Assembly: GCA_016125335.1 (NCBI GenBank)
Contig: WGLY01000013.1
Location: 99,846-163,845 of the forward strand
Reading direction: 5' to 3'
DNA: 64,000 nucleotides
From: Frankiales bacterium
GTDB lineage: Bacteria > Actinomycetota > Actinomycetes > S36-B12 > CAIYMF01
The notes under the pieces were generated by a model, which was not told where the DNA came from, made no database searches, and saw only the letters and a program-made list of their open reading frames with translations. Positions within the stretch are counted from its first letter, which is position 1, and every line of letters starts with the position of its first letter. Below are positions 42,454-50,399 of this stretch, piece by piece. A program made the position numbers and the translations under genes.

Positions 42454-43068
42454 ATGCGCTCGCACATCGGGGTCCGCACCGGGTCCGGCGGCGCCGCCGC
42501 CCTGGCCCTGGCACTGCTGCTCACCGCGTGCGTCTCGTCCGACGCCGGGTCGACGTCGAGCAGCACCCCGGCCACGGCTGGCGCGGGATCCTCGAGCGCC
42601 CTGCCCTCGCCGTCGCGCACCACCTGGGGGAGCACGGCGTACGTCACGGGGACCTTCGCGGACTTCAACCTCCAGGAGGGGGAGGTCACCACCCAGGCCG
42701 ACGGCAGCGCGCACAGCCGCAACGGCTCGTTCACCTACCGGCTCGTGTCCGACGACCCGCGGGTCGCGGGCACCGTCACCGGCACCTGGAACAGCGACCG
42801 TTGGGGGAGCGGGCCGGACGACGGCGCGCTCGTGCAGTGGGGCGAGTCCACGCTCACCAACGACGGCGGCACCTGGGTGGGCTCCTGGGCTGGCACGATG
42901 GCCAGCCCTGTGGGCGACATGGTGAGCCGCTGGTGGAGGGGCACGGGCCAGTACGAGGGCCTCACGTTCTTCTTCTGGATGAAGGCCAAGGACATCACCG
43001 ACCCCACCAGCACGTGGGACGGCGTGGTCTACACCGGCGACCCGCCGCCGCTGCCCGCGACCAGCTGA
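42454..43068 (+). CDS. Lipoprotein of unknown function
   Basis: This 204-residue exported lipoprotein has a signal peptide ending in the lipobox LLTAC, with Cys26 as the acylated residue. A Ser/Thr/Ala linker follows (about 27-55). The mature part (GTAYVTGTFADFNLQEGEVT, then GTWNSDRWGSG and VGSWAGTMASPVGDMVSRWWRGTGQYEGLTFFFWM) looks like a beta-barrel of alternating strands with Gly and Trp, resembling allene-oxide-cyclase-barrel-like proteins. I know no firm family. GGGAGG precedes the ATG at 42454. Confidence 0.75.
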   Translation: MRSHIGVRTGSGGAAALALALLLTACVSSDAGSTSSSTPATAGAGSSSALPSPSRTTWGSTAYVTGTFADFNLQEGEVTTQADGSAHSRNGSFTYRLVSDDPRVAGTVTGTWNSDRWGSGPDDGALVQWGESTLTNDGGTWVGSWAGTMASPVGDMVSRWWRGTGQYEGLTFFFWMKAKDITDPTSTWDGVVYTGDPPPLPATS

Positions 43069-43182
43069 CCCGGCGCGCAGGCATCAGGCCGTACGACGCC
43101 GAGGCCTCAGGTGACCAGCGTCGGCGCCGCCAGGGTCCGCACGACGCGCGGCGGGCGACGAGCGCCGGGTTACCGTGGTGGG

Positions 43183-43578
43183 GTGGAGCGCTACGAGAGC
43201 GCGGTCGACCGCGCGATCCGCGAGGCGACCGAGCGCGGCGCGTTCGACGACCTGCCCGGCGCCGGAAAGCCGCTGCACCTGCGCAACCCCGGCGACGACG
43301 ACTGGTGGCTCAAGCAGCTCATGGAGCGCGAGCAGATCTCCGGCGCCGAGCTGGTGCCGCCCACGATCGCGCTGCGCCGCGAGGCCGACACCTACCCCGA
43401 GGCTCTCGTCGGGCTCTCGGACGAGGAGTCGGTGCGCGCCGTCCTCGAGGACTTCAACGAGCGCGTCCGCGCCGACTGGCGCCGCCCCGGTGTCGGCCGC
43501 GGCCTGCCGGTGATCGCCCGGCCGGTCGACGTCGACGACATGATCGCCCGCTGGCGCGCCCTGCGCGCCGCCCGCTGA
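43183..43578 (+). CDS. DUF1992 (DnaJ-homologue subfamily C member 28 domain) protein
   Basis: This is a 131-residue protein. The start YESAVDRAIREATERGAFDDLPGAGKPL and the following DDDWWLKQLMEREQISGAELVPPTIALRRE are the signature of the DUF1992/DNAJC28 conserved domain. It has no J domain. The function is unknown. GTG 43183 is chosen because TACCGT lies six bases upstream (leaderless pattern) and the conserved domain starts at once; a longer frame from 43111 adds only a basic, atypical extension. Confidence 0.85.
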   Translation: MERYESAVDRAIREATERGAFDDLPGAGKPLHLRNPGDDDWWLKQLMEREQISGAELVPPTIALRREADTYPEALVGLSDEESVRAVLEDFNERVRADWRRPGVGRGLPVIARPVDVDDMIARWRALRAAR

Positions 43579-43695
43579 ACGCCGCACCCCGAGCATCCGG
43601 GGCTGCGCACGCCGTCCAGGGGTTAGCGTGGGGCTCGCGGGACCCCGAGTCCTCGGCGTCGACATCGCGGGGCGGGCCACGAGATCGGACCGGAC

Positions 43696-43854
43696 ATGAT
43701 GCTGGTCGTCGGGGTGCTGTTCGTCCTTGCCGTCGCGGGCTACGCGATCTGGCGGAACATGTCCGACGGGGTCGGCAACAACCGCATCGGCACACGCAAC
43801 CGCGGGATCGGCGGCGAGCGCGGCAACGACTACCGCGACGGCGACCTGAGCTAG
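43696..43854 (+). CDS. Small membrane protein (hypothetical)
   Basis: Two adjacent ATGs open a 52-residue frame: a hydrophobic helix (LVVGVLFVLAVAGYAIW), then a Gly/Asn/Arg-rich tail ending RGNDYRDGDLS. It looks like a one-pass membrane peptide with a flexible cytoplasmic or external tail. There is only a weak GGA before the start. A strong hairpin follows its stop codon, which supports a real transcript. Confidence 0.5.
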   Translation: MMLVVGVLFVLAVAGYAIWRNMSDGVGNNRIGTRNRGIGGERGNDYRDGDLS

Positions 43855-43882
43855 CGGCGCGCACCTGCGACGGCGCCGGACA

Positions 43883-43924
43883 CCGCGACCGGCCGCCGCA
43901 GATGAGGACGGCGGCCGGTCGCGG
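43883..43924. terminator. Bidirectional hairpin terminator before lexA 3' end
   Basis: A perfect 16-bp stem (CCGCGACCGGCCGCCG with its complement) closes a 10-base loop. It stands between the small membrane protein gene and the convergent lexA stop codon, six bases from the latter. No T-tract is seen. Confidence 0.75.
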
Positions 43925-43930
43925 CGGCGG

Positions 43931-44653
43931 TCAGAGGCGGCGCAGGACGGCGACGACCTTGCCGACGATGCGGGCGTGGTCGCCGTCGATGGGGGAGAAG
44001 TCCTTGTTGGCCGGCAGCAGGCGCACGTGCCCGTTGCGGCGCTGGAAGGTCTTCACGGTCGCCTCGTCGTCGAGCATCGCGGCCACGATGTCGCCGTTCT
44101 GGGCGTCCTGCTGGCTGCGCACCACGACCCAGTCGCCGTCGCAGATGGCGGCGTCGATCATCGACTCGCCGACCACCTTGAGCAGGAACAGCTCGCCCCC
44201 GCCCACGAGCGACTTGGGCAGCGGGAAGACCTCCTCGATCGACTGCTCGGCGAGGATCGGCCCGCCGGCCGCGATGCGGCCGATGACCGGCACGTAGGCG
44301 GCGTCGGGCATCGCGTCACCGATGCCGGTGACGTCGTGCGGCACGGCCGGGTCGACGACCTCCATCGCGCGCGGCAGGCGCGGGTCGCGCCGGATGAAGC
44401 CCTTCTTCTCGAGCATCGCGAGCTGGTGGGCCACCGACGACGGCGACTGCAGCCCCACGGCGTCGCCGATCTCGCGCATCGACGGCGGGTAGCCGCGGGT
44501 CTCGATGGCGGTGCGGATCATGTCGAGCACGATCCGCTGCCGCACCGAGAGGCCCTCGATCTCGGGCAGGCCCTCGGGCACCGGGATCTCGATGACCTTC
44601 GGACGCCCCGCCTTGCGGCGCGGTGCCGGGGTGTCCTTGCTGCTGCTGGCCAT
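43931..44653 (-). CDS. lexA: LexA repressor, SOS response regulator
   Basis: LexA represses DNA-damage genes and cleaves itself when RecA filaments form. The 240-residue protein has an N-terminal winged helix ([51 protein letters not shown]). The self-cleavage bond is Ala129-Gly130 in IAAGGP, and the catalytic pair is Ser164 (VVGESMIDA) and Lys201 (EATVKTF). All key residues are present. A short basic N-terminal extension ([13 protein letters not shown]) is usual in actinobacteria. GGAGGAG precedes the ATG. The gene is divergent from a LysM cell-division factor, as in mycobacteria, and has its own SOS box. Confidence 0.97.
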   Translation of the reverse strand: MASSSKDTPAPRRKAGRPKVIEIPVPEGLPEIEGLSVRQRIVLDMIRTAIETRGYPPSMREIGDAVGLQSPSSVAHQLAMLEKKGFIRRDPRLPRAMEVVDPAVPHDVTGIGDAMPDAAYVPVIGRIAAGGPILAEQSIEEVFPLPKSLVGGGELFLLKVVGESMIDAAICDGDWVVVRSQQDAQNGDIVAAMLDDEATVKTFQRRNGHVRLLPANKDFSPIDGDHARIVGKVVAVLRRL

Positions 44654-44910
44654 GTCGTGCTCCTCCGGGTGCTCGGTCGTGCGAGGTGTCGCGGGGCGTG
44701 CGCTGCCGTCGTCGGGTCGTGCCGTGCGTGCTGCTCGCCCCGGACGGCGGTGCCGGAGCGGGGACGCCGTCGGGCCGGGTGCCGCAGCCCCCGCTCGACC
44801 CCGGACTGTCGGACCCCCCGAGAAGACTCGGGACGCCGACGAGGTCGGGGCTGGTCGCGAGACCAGCGGATCGAGCGGGTCGGCACCGGGCGATCGGGCG
44901 ACCAGGAGCC
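44654..44910. other. Long 5' leader of lexA, no gene seen
   Basis: If the predicted lexA promoter is right, this stretch is an untranslated leader of about 250 bases. It is very GC-rich. The only clear element is the GGAGGAG ribosome-binding site next to the lexA start. I see no riboswitch or open frame that I would support. Confidence 0.4.
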
Positions 44911-44939
44911 ACGGTAGCGACATCGAACACTCGTTTCAA
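44911..44939 (-). promoter_or_regulatory. lexA promoter with SOS box
   Basis: On the minus strand TTGAAA (44934-44939) and TACCGT (44911-44916) are separated by 17 bases. CGAACACTCGTTTC (44924-44937) matches the actinobacterial SOS box CGAAC-N4-GTTCG with two mismatches and overlaps the -35 and spacer. LexA would therefore repress its own gene, the weaker box allowing low-level expression. Confidence 0.75.
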
Positions 44940-44957
44940 ACAACTGTCCCAAAGTCC

Positions 44958-45017
44958 TTGCTTTCGGCGCGTCGCGCTGGTAGGAATCGCATGGGCGTTC
45001 GATCGAACACCCGTTCG
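44958..45017 (+). promoter_or_regulatory. Promoter and SOS box of the LysM gene
   Basis: TTGCTT (44958-44963) and TAGGAA (44981-44986) are spaced by 17 bases. A perfect SOS box, CGAACACCCGTTCG (45004-45017), follows at about +11 to +24. LexA bound there would block the path of RNA polymerase. The perfect match predicts tighter control than for lexA itself. Confidence 0.75.
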
Positions 45018-45162
45018 GGTCCCCTCCGAGCGGTACGCCGGCCGGCCGCCCACCGCCGCACCCGCGCAGCGATCGGAAGCAGCACGGCGGGACGGCGCAG
45101 GACACGGCACGACGGCACGAGCACGCAGACGGACGAGCAGACCAGTCACGCAGGAGGCAGCC

Positions 45163-45819
45163 ATGGCCACGATGACGATCCCCGCACCGGTGCGACGCCG
45201 CACCCACGCCGAGCGTCACCCGGTGGTCGGCCGGCCCACGGTGGTGCTGCCCCGGCCCACCCGCCCGGTGCCCCCGCCCGTCGTGCGCACCGGGCCGGAC
45301 ACGCACCTCGCGCAGTCCGCCCGCCGGGCGCTCGGCGCCGATCCCGCGCTCACCGTGCGGATCCCGGCCGCCACCACGCTCTACGCCGCGTCCGCGCACG
45401 GCGCGCCCGCGGTCGGCGTCCGCACCCTCGACGAGCACGCCCTCGACGAGCAGCAGCTCGAGCCGGCCGGCTCCCGCCCGGTCACCGTGCCGCGCGGCTC
45501 CGCGCCAGTGCGGCTCACCCGCCGCGGGCGCCGACTCGCGCGCACCGCCATCGTCCTGGCCGCGATGCTCGCGGCGTTCGTCGTCTCGATCGCGGGCCAC
45601 AGCGCCACCAGCTCGGCCGGCGACGGCCCGGCCACCCCGGCCACCACCACGGTCGTCGTCCAGCCGGGGGAGACGCTCTGGCAGGTCGCCCGCGCCGTCG
45701 CCCCGGACGCCGACGTCCGCGACACGATCGCCCGTATCCAGGACCTCAACGGCCTCACCGGGCCGGGCGCGGCCACCGTGCGCCCCGGGCAGAGCCTCGT
45801 CGTCCCGATCGCCGGCTGA
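45163..45819 (+). CDS. SOS-inducible LysM membrane protein, cell-division suppressor type
   Basis: This 218-residue protein has a long disordered cytoplasmic N-terminus with Pro/Arg content, a single membrane helix (about 127-146) after [11 protein letters not shown], and a C-terminal LysM domain outside ([35 protein letters not shown], about 165-216). Position and layout match the mycobacterial gene next to lexA (Rv2719c/ChiZ) and corynebacterial DivS, which halt division after DNA damage. Function is inferred from this synteny and the SOS box. CAGGAGG precedes the ATG. A small gene follows after five bases. Confidence 0.82.
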   Translation: MATMTIPAPVRRRTHAERHPVVGRPTVVLPRPTRPVPPPVVRTGPDTHLAQSARRALGADPALTVRIPAATTLYAASAHGAPAVGVRTLDEHALDEQQLEPAGSRPVTVPRGSAPVRLTRRGRRLARTAIVLAAMLAAFVVSIAGHSATSSAGDGPATPATTTVVVQPGETLWQVARAVAPDADVRDTIARIQDLNGLTGPGAATVRPGQSLVVPIAG

Positions 45820-45824
45820 TCCCC

Positions 45825-46010
45825 GTGCGCGTCACCACCGACGACCTCGGCGTCCTGGCGTTCGTCCTGCCCGAGCACCCCAACGCCACGTTCGAGGTGC
45901 ACGAGTGGCCCGACGGCTCGTACTCCCTCGAGCTGGTCGAGGACGTCGCCGACACCGTGGCCGAGCTCGTCCACGAGCACCGCTACGACGCCGGCCTCCG
46001 CTCCGCCTGA
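45825..46010 (+). CDS. Small conserved-looking protein downstream of the LysM gene
   Basis: This 61-residue protein ([31 protein letters not shown], then [26 protein letters not shown]) is acidic and compact, with predicted beta-strands and a C-terminal helix. It begins with GTG five bases after the LysM stop codon, so it is almost certainly in the same SOS-controlled transcript. I do not recognise a family. The well balanced composition and operon position argue that it is real. Confidence 0.55.
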   Translation: MRVTTDDLGVLAFVLPEHPNATFEVHEWPDGSYSLELVEDVADTVAELVHEHRYDAGLRSA

Positions 46011-46078
46011 CGCCGGCCCCCCCCGACCCGCCCGACCCGGCGCCCGCGGTCCGAGCCGCGCCCGCCAGGTCCCGCCCG

Positions 46079-46140
46079 ATGTCACTGGTGAAGCGGTCGT
46101 CTCACGGCCCGAGATGCGACCGTTTCACCAGTGACGTCGG
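46079..46140. repeat. 60-bp palindromic repeat, family P copy 2
   Basis: GTCACTGGTGAAGCGGTCG pairs with CGACCGTTTCACCAGTGAC around a 17-base centre. The arms are those of copy 1 at 22758-22817. It lies about 70 bases after the small gene of the LysM operon and is the likely 3' end of that transcript. Confidence 0.8.
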
Positions 46141-46372
46141 GCCGCAGAGGGGCGTAGCGCAACCACCCCATGGCGGGGCGGGTCGGACGCCGGGCCCCAG
46201 ATGTTGTGGTCCCGCAGCCCCCGCGACACGCCGACGACACGCCGTCCGAGAACCCCGACTCGACCGGATCCGTACGGGTCCGAACACAGCGTTTCCTCAG
46301 CAATTCCAGGCGTGTCGCGGCCCCCGCCGAACGCCCGCGGGAACCCCGCCGCGAGCTCGTCCCCGACGGCCC
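46141..46372. other. Non-coding stretch upstream of nrdR promoter
   Basis: This is about 230 GC-rich bases between the family P repeat and the nrdR promoter. Short open frames exist on both strands but have no ribosome-binding sites or plausible composition. I find nothing in it that I would name. Confidence 0.4.
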
Positions 46373-46450
46373 TTGCCACTGTCGGAGGTGGGGTCTACGG
46401 TTCCCACATCTAGTAGTTACACCGCTGTAAGTCGTCCACAGGTTGTGGTC
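46373..46450 (+). promoter_or_regulatory. nrdR promoter with tandem NrdR-box-like palindromes
   Basis: TTGCCA (46373-46378) and TACGGT (46396-46401) are 17 bases apart. Two imperfect palindromes follow: CCACATCTAGTAGTTA centred at 46411.5 and CCACAGGTTGTGG centred at 46442. They are about 31 bases, or three helical turns, apart, the arrangement known for NrdR boxes. The second also contains TCCACA, as in DnaA boxes, and a further TCCACAGG lies near 46491. Transcription would start near 46408, giving a leader of about 190 bases. Confidence 0.6.
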
Positions 46451-46600
46451 CACGGCCCCCAGGTTCTCCCCAGGAGATCCCCAACGCCATCCACAGGCAG
46501 CCAGGGCGAAGCGCACGGAACCAGGACATTCCAGGCACACGCGGCACCGCGTCCGGCGCGACCGCACCAGCACCGCCGGGGGCGGGGAGGGAGCGACACG

Positions 46601-47086
46601 GTGCACTGCCCGTTCTGCCGCCACTCCGACTCCCGGGTGATCGACTCCCGCACCGCCGACGACGGCACCGCGATCCGCCGCCGGCGCCAGTGCCCGGAGT
46701 GCGGCAAGCGGTTCACCACGTCGGAGACGGTCACCCTCACCGTGGTCAAGCGCAGCGGCGTCACCGAGGCGTTCAGCCGCTCCAAGGTGGTCGCCGGGGT
46801 CCGCAAGGCCTGCCAGGGCCGCCCGGTCAGCGACGACGACCTCGCCCTGCTCGCCCAGACCGTCGAGGAGAGCGTGCGCGCCAGCGGCTGCGCCGAGATC
46901 TCCAGCCACGACCTCGGCCTGGCGATCCTCACCCCGCTGCGCGACCTCGACGAGATCGCCTACCTGCGCTTCGCCTCGGTCTACCGCGCCTTCGAGGCGC
47001 TCGAGGACTTCGAGGCCGAGATCGCGCTGCTGCGCGCCGAGCGCGACCTCAGCGCGAGCCCCGCCGGCACGCGTGGGTCGCCCTAG
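46601..47086 (+). CDS. nrdR: Transcriptional repressor NrdR of ribonucleotide reductase genes
   Basis: NrdR represses ribonucleotide reductase genes when dATP is plentiful. The 161-residue protein has a zinc ribbon (MHCPFC at the start, [12 protein letters not shown] near residue 31) and an ATP-cone domain from about residue 45 ([30 protein letters not shown]) to 140. Length is normal apart from a short C-terminal tail. The GTG start has GGGGAGGGAG upstream. It precedes nrdJ by about 200 bases on the same strand, the usual actinobacterial nrdRJ arrangement. NrdR-box-like palindromes at its promoter suggest autoregulation. Confidence 0.96.
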   Translation: MHCPFCRHSDSRVIDSRTADDGTAIRRRRQCPECGKRFTTSETVTLTVVKRSGVTEAFSRSKVVAGVRKACQGRPVSDDDLALLAQTVEESVRASGCAEISSHDLGLAILTPLRDLDEIAYLRFASVYRAFEALEDFEAEIALLRAERDLSASPAGTRGSP

Positions 47087-47289
47087 ACCGGGCACCCCGC
47101 GGGCGCCGGCGCGCCCCCGCAGACGACGCACCACCGCACCACGCCAGTACGCCGAGAGCCGAACGCCAGACCGATCGGGACCCCCCGAACCACCCCGGAT
47201 CCAGGAAGCCCCAGGCCCGGGAAACCGTTGAACACACTGCACGTCGCGCGCCCGTTCCGGGAAGCGGACGGGTCGCTGGAGGAGAGCGC

Positions 47290-50154
47290 ATGACCGAGAC
47301 GACGGGCCCCACCACCAAGGGCGCCGCGGCGAGCAAGGCACGGCCCAAGGTGGCCGGGCTGACCATCGACCGCATCTACACCACCCCCGGGGTGCACCCG
47401 TACGACGAGGTGACCTGGGAGCACCGCGACGTCGTGCAGACCAACTGGAAGACCGGCGAGACCGTCTTCGAGCAGCGCGGCGTCGAGTTCCCCGACTTCT
47501 GGTCGGTCAATGCCTCGACGATCGTCACCACCAAGTACTTCCGCGGCGCCGTAGGCACCGACGTGCGCGAGCGCAGCCTCAAGCAGCTCATCGACCGCGT
47601 CGTGCTCACCTACACCAAGGCCGGCCGCGACCACGGCTACTTCCTCACCGACGAGGACGCCACCGTCTTCGAGCACGAGCTCACCTGGATGCTGCTGCAC
47701 CAGGTCTTCAGCTTCAACAGCCCGGTGTGGTTCAACGTCGGCACGCCGAGCCCGCAGCAGGTCAGCGCCTGCTTCATCCTCGCCGTCGACGACACGATGG
47801 ACTCGATCCTCAACTGGTACCGCGAGGAGGGCCTGATCTTCAAGGGCGGCTCCGGCGCCGGCCTCAACCTCAGCCGCATCCGCTCGAGCAAGGAGCTGCT
47901 CTCCTCCGGCGGCACGGCGTCCGGCCCGGTGTCCTTCATGCGCGGCGCCGACGCGAGCGCCGGCACCATCAAGTCCGGCGGCGCCACGCGCCGCGCGGCG
48001 AAGATGGTCGTGCTCGACGTCGACCACCCCGACATCGAGGAGTTCGTCGAGACCAAGGCCGCGGAGGAGCGCAAGATCCGCGTGCTGCGCGACGCCGGCT
48101 TCGACATGGACCTCGGCGGCAAGGACATCACCAGCGTCCAGTACCAGAACGCCAACAACTCGGTGCGCGTCACCGACGAGTTCATGCGGGCGGTCGAGGA
48201 GGAGCGCGAGTTCGGCCTCAAGGCCCGCGGCACCGGTGAGGTGATCGAGACCGTCGACGCCAAGGCGCTGTTCGAGAAGATCTGCAAGGCCGCCTGGGAG
48301 TGCGCCGACCCGGGCATCCAGTACGACGACACCATCAACGACTGGCACACCAACCCCGAGACCGGCCGGATCACCGCGTCCAACCCGTGCTCGGAGTACA
48401 TGAGCCTCGACAACAGCTCGTGCAACCTGGCGAGCCTCAACCTGCTCAAGTTCCTCAAGGACGACGACACCTTCGACGGTGCGACGTTCGCGAAGGCGGT
48501 CGAGCTCATCATCACGGCGATGGACATCTCCATCTGCTTCGCCGACTTCCCCACCGAGCCGATCGGCGACACCACCCGCAAGTACCGCCAGCTCGGCATC
48601 GGCTTCGCCAACCTCGGCGCCCTGCTGATGGCGACCGGTCTGCCCTACGACAGCGACGGCGGGCGCGCGCTGGCCGGGGCGATCACGAGCCTCATGACGG
48701 GCACGGCGTACAAGCGGTCGGCGGAGCTCGCCGGCGTCGTGGGGGCGTACGAGGGGTACGCCCGCAACGCCGCCGCGCACCAGCGCGTGATGCGCAAGCA
48801 CGCCGCCGCCACCGACTCGGTGCGCACGGTGTCAAGCCTGGACTCCTCGGTGCTCAAGCTCGCGCAGCAGGCCTGGGAGGACGGCAACAAGATCGGGGCG
48901 AAGAACGGCTGGCGCAACGCGCAGGCCTCCGTGCTCGCGCCCACCGGCACCATCGGCTTCATGATGGACTGCGACACCACGGGCATCGAGCCGGACTTCT
49001 CCCTGGTGAAGTTCAAGAAGCTCGTGGGCGGCGGCTCGATGCAGATCGTCAACCAGACGATCCCGCGGGCGCTGCGCAAGCTCGGCTACGCCGAGGAGAC
49101 CGTCGAGGCGATCGTCGAGTACATCGCCGACAAGGGCCACGTGATCGACGCGCCGGGCCTTCGGCCCGAGCACTACGCCGTGTTCGACACCGCGATGGGC
49201 GAGCGCTCGATCACCCCGATGGGGCACGTTCGCATGATGGCGGCCTGCCAGCCGTTCCTGTCCGGCGCGATCTCCAAGACGGTGAACATGCCGGAGGACG
49301 CGACGATCGAGGACGTCGAGGAGATCTACTTCCAGGCCTGGAAGATGGGCATCAAGGCCCTCGCGATCTACCGCGACAACTGCAAGGTGGGCCAGCCGCT
49401 GTCCGACGGCAAGGCCGCCAAGGCCGACGCCGAGGCCGACAAGCCCGCCACGGTGGTCGAGTACCGCCCGGTGCGCAAGCGGCTGCCCAAGCGCCGGCCG
49501 AGCCAGACCGTGTCGTTCTCCGTGGGCGGCGCCGAGGGCTACATGACCGCCGGCTCCTACCCGGACGACGGCCTCGGCGAGGTGTTCCTCAAGCTCGGCA
49601 AGCAGGGCTCCACGCTCGCCGGCGTCATGGACGCCTTCTCCATCGCGATCTCGATCGCGCTGCAGTACGGCGTCCCGCTCGAGGCCTACGTCTCGAAGTT
49701 CGTCAACATGCGCTTCGAGCCCGCCGGCATGACCGACGACCCCGACATCCGCATGGCGCAGTCGATGATGGACTACATCTTCCGCCGCCTGGCGCTGGAC
49801 TACCTGCCCTACGAGAAGCGCTCCGCCCTCGGCATCTTCACCGCCGACGAGCGCAGCGAGCAGGTGGCCGCCAGCTACAGCACCCCGGCGCAGGAGGCCT
49901 CCATCGAGGACGACGTCGACGTCGAGTCGCTCGCGCAGTCGGCCCCGGTCGAGACGCCGGCGCCCCGCACCACCGAGATCCCCGCCGGAGCCGTGGCCGC
50001 CCCCAAGGAGGCCCACTCCTCCGCCGAGCTCCTCGAGGCGATCACCGGCAAGGCCTCCGACGCGCCGCTCTGCATGACCTGCGGCATCAAGATGCGCCCC
50101 GCCGGCTCCTGCTACGTCTGCGAGGGCTGCGGCTCCACCAGCGGTTGCAGCTGA
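47290..50154 (+). CDS. nrdJ: Class II (B12-dependent) ribonucleoside-diphosphate reductase
   Basis: This enzyme reduces ribonucleotides to deoxyribonucleotides using adenosylcobalamin to make the thiyl radical, so it works with or without oxygen. The 954-residue protein has the typical start (GLTIDRIYTTPGVHPYDEVTWEHR), then VFSFNSPVWFNVG with QQVSACFILAVDD, and the finger loop NPCSEYMSLDNSSCNLASLNL. The substrate loop region is LAPTGTIGFMMDCDTTGIEPDFSLVKFKKLVGGG. The C-terminus carries CMTCG and CYVCEGCGSTSGCS, the zinc and redox cysteines. GGAGGAGAG precedes the ATG. No class I nrdAB is in the window. Confidence 0.97.
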   Translation: MTETTGPTTKGAAASKARPKVAGLTIDRIYTTPGVHPYDEVTWEHRDVVQTNWKTGETVFEQRGVEFPDFWSVNASTIVTTKYFRGAVGTDVRERSLKQLIDRVVLTYTKAGRDHGYFLTDEDATVFEHELTWMLLHQVFSFNSPVWFNVGTPSPQQVSACFILAVDDTMDSILNWYREEGLIFKGGSGAGLNLSRIRSSKELLSSGGTASGPVSFMRGADASAGTIKSGGATRRAAKMVVLDVDHPDIEEFVETKAAEERKIRVLRDAGFDMDLGGKDITSVQYQNANNSVRVTDEFMRAVEEEREFGLKARGTGEVIETVDAKALFEKICKAAWECADPGIQYDDTINDWHTNPETGRITASNPCSEYMSLDNSSCNLASLNLLKFLKDDDTFDGATFAKAVELIITAMDISICFADFPTEPIGDTTRKYRQLGIGFANLGALLMATGLPYDSDGGRALAGAITSLMTGTAYKRSAELAGVVGAYEGYARNAAAHQRVMRKHAAATDSVRTVSSLDSSVLKLAQQAWEDGNKIGAKNGWRNAQASVLAPTGTIGFMMDCDTTGIEPDFSLVKFKKLVGGGSMQIVNQTIPRALRKLGYAEETVEAIVEYIADKGHVIDAPGLRPEHYAVFDTAMGERSITPMGHVRMMAACQPFLSGAISKTVNMPEDATIEDVEEIYFQAWKMGIKALAIYRDNCKVGQPLSDGKAAKADAEADKPATVVEYRPVRKRLPKRRPSQTVSFSVGGAEGYMTAGSYPDDGLGEVFLKLGKQGSTLAGVMDAFSIAISIALQYGVPLEAYVSKFVNMRFEPAGMTDDPDIRMAQSMMDYIFRRLALDYLPYEKRSALGIFTADERSEQVAASYSTPAQEASIEDDVDVESLAQSAPVETPAPRTTEIPAGAVAAPKEAHSSAELLEAITGKASDAPLCMTCGIKMRPAGSCYVCEGCGSTSGCS

Positions 50155-50170
50155 TCGCACCAGACGTCCT

Positions 50171-50185
50171 ACTCACACTGTGAGT
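50171..50185. repeat. Perfect 15-bp palindrome after nrdJ
   Basis: ACTCACACTGTGAGT is a 7-1-7 palindrome 17 bases after the nrdJ stop codon. Its size suits a protein-binding site better than a terminator. Its role is unknown. Confidence 0.5.
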
Positions 50186-50202
50186 CGGACAGACAGAGGC
50201 CC

Positions 50203-50238
50203 GGGGTGGGTTGTCGTGGGGAAGCGACAACCCACCCC
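50203..50238. terminator. Hairpin terminator of nrdJ
   Basis: GGGGTGGGTTGTCG pairs perfectly with CGACAACCCACCCC around the 8-base loop TGGGGAAG. This 14-bp stem is the best terminator candidate for nrdJ. It marks the boundary between the housekeeping block and the defence-type operon. Confidence 0.8.
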
Positions 50239-50266
50239 GACTCATGACCGAGGCCGCCACTACTGG

Positions 50267-50296
50267 CCTGGTGGTCAGTCGGGTCTGACCACCAGG
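50267..50296. repeat. 12-bp stem hairpin upstream of the defence operon
   Basis: CCTGGTGGTCAG and CTGACCACCAGG are perfect complements around the 6-base loop TCGGGT, 104 bases before the first helicase gene. It could be an operator or a leader hairpin of the operon. No clear promoter is visible between it and the gene, apart from TAGGGT at about 50362. Confidence 0.5.
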
Positions 50297-50399
50297 CGAC
50301 GGATGAGCCAAGCGCATCCAACTCTGTCGCGTCGGTGAGACCGACCGTCAGCAGCAGTGACTAGGGTGGGCTCGGTTCATGCTGGGCAAGGGGGATCGG

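Noticed and set aside
46330..46420. Possible cobalamin riboswitch before nrdR, because GCCACTG occurs and NrdJ uses B12
   Set aside because: Only this short core is present. The flanking B12-box and paired elements are missing, and the bases fit a -35 element better.
46170..46430. Short open frames in the gap upstream of nrdR
   Set aside because: There are no ribosome-binding sites, composition is biased to Arg/Pro, and they overlap the predicted nrdR promoter.
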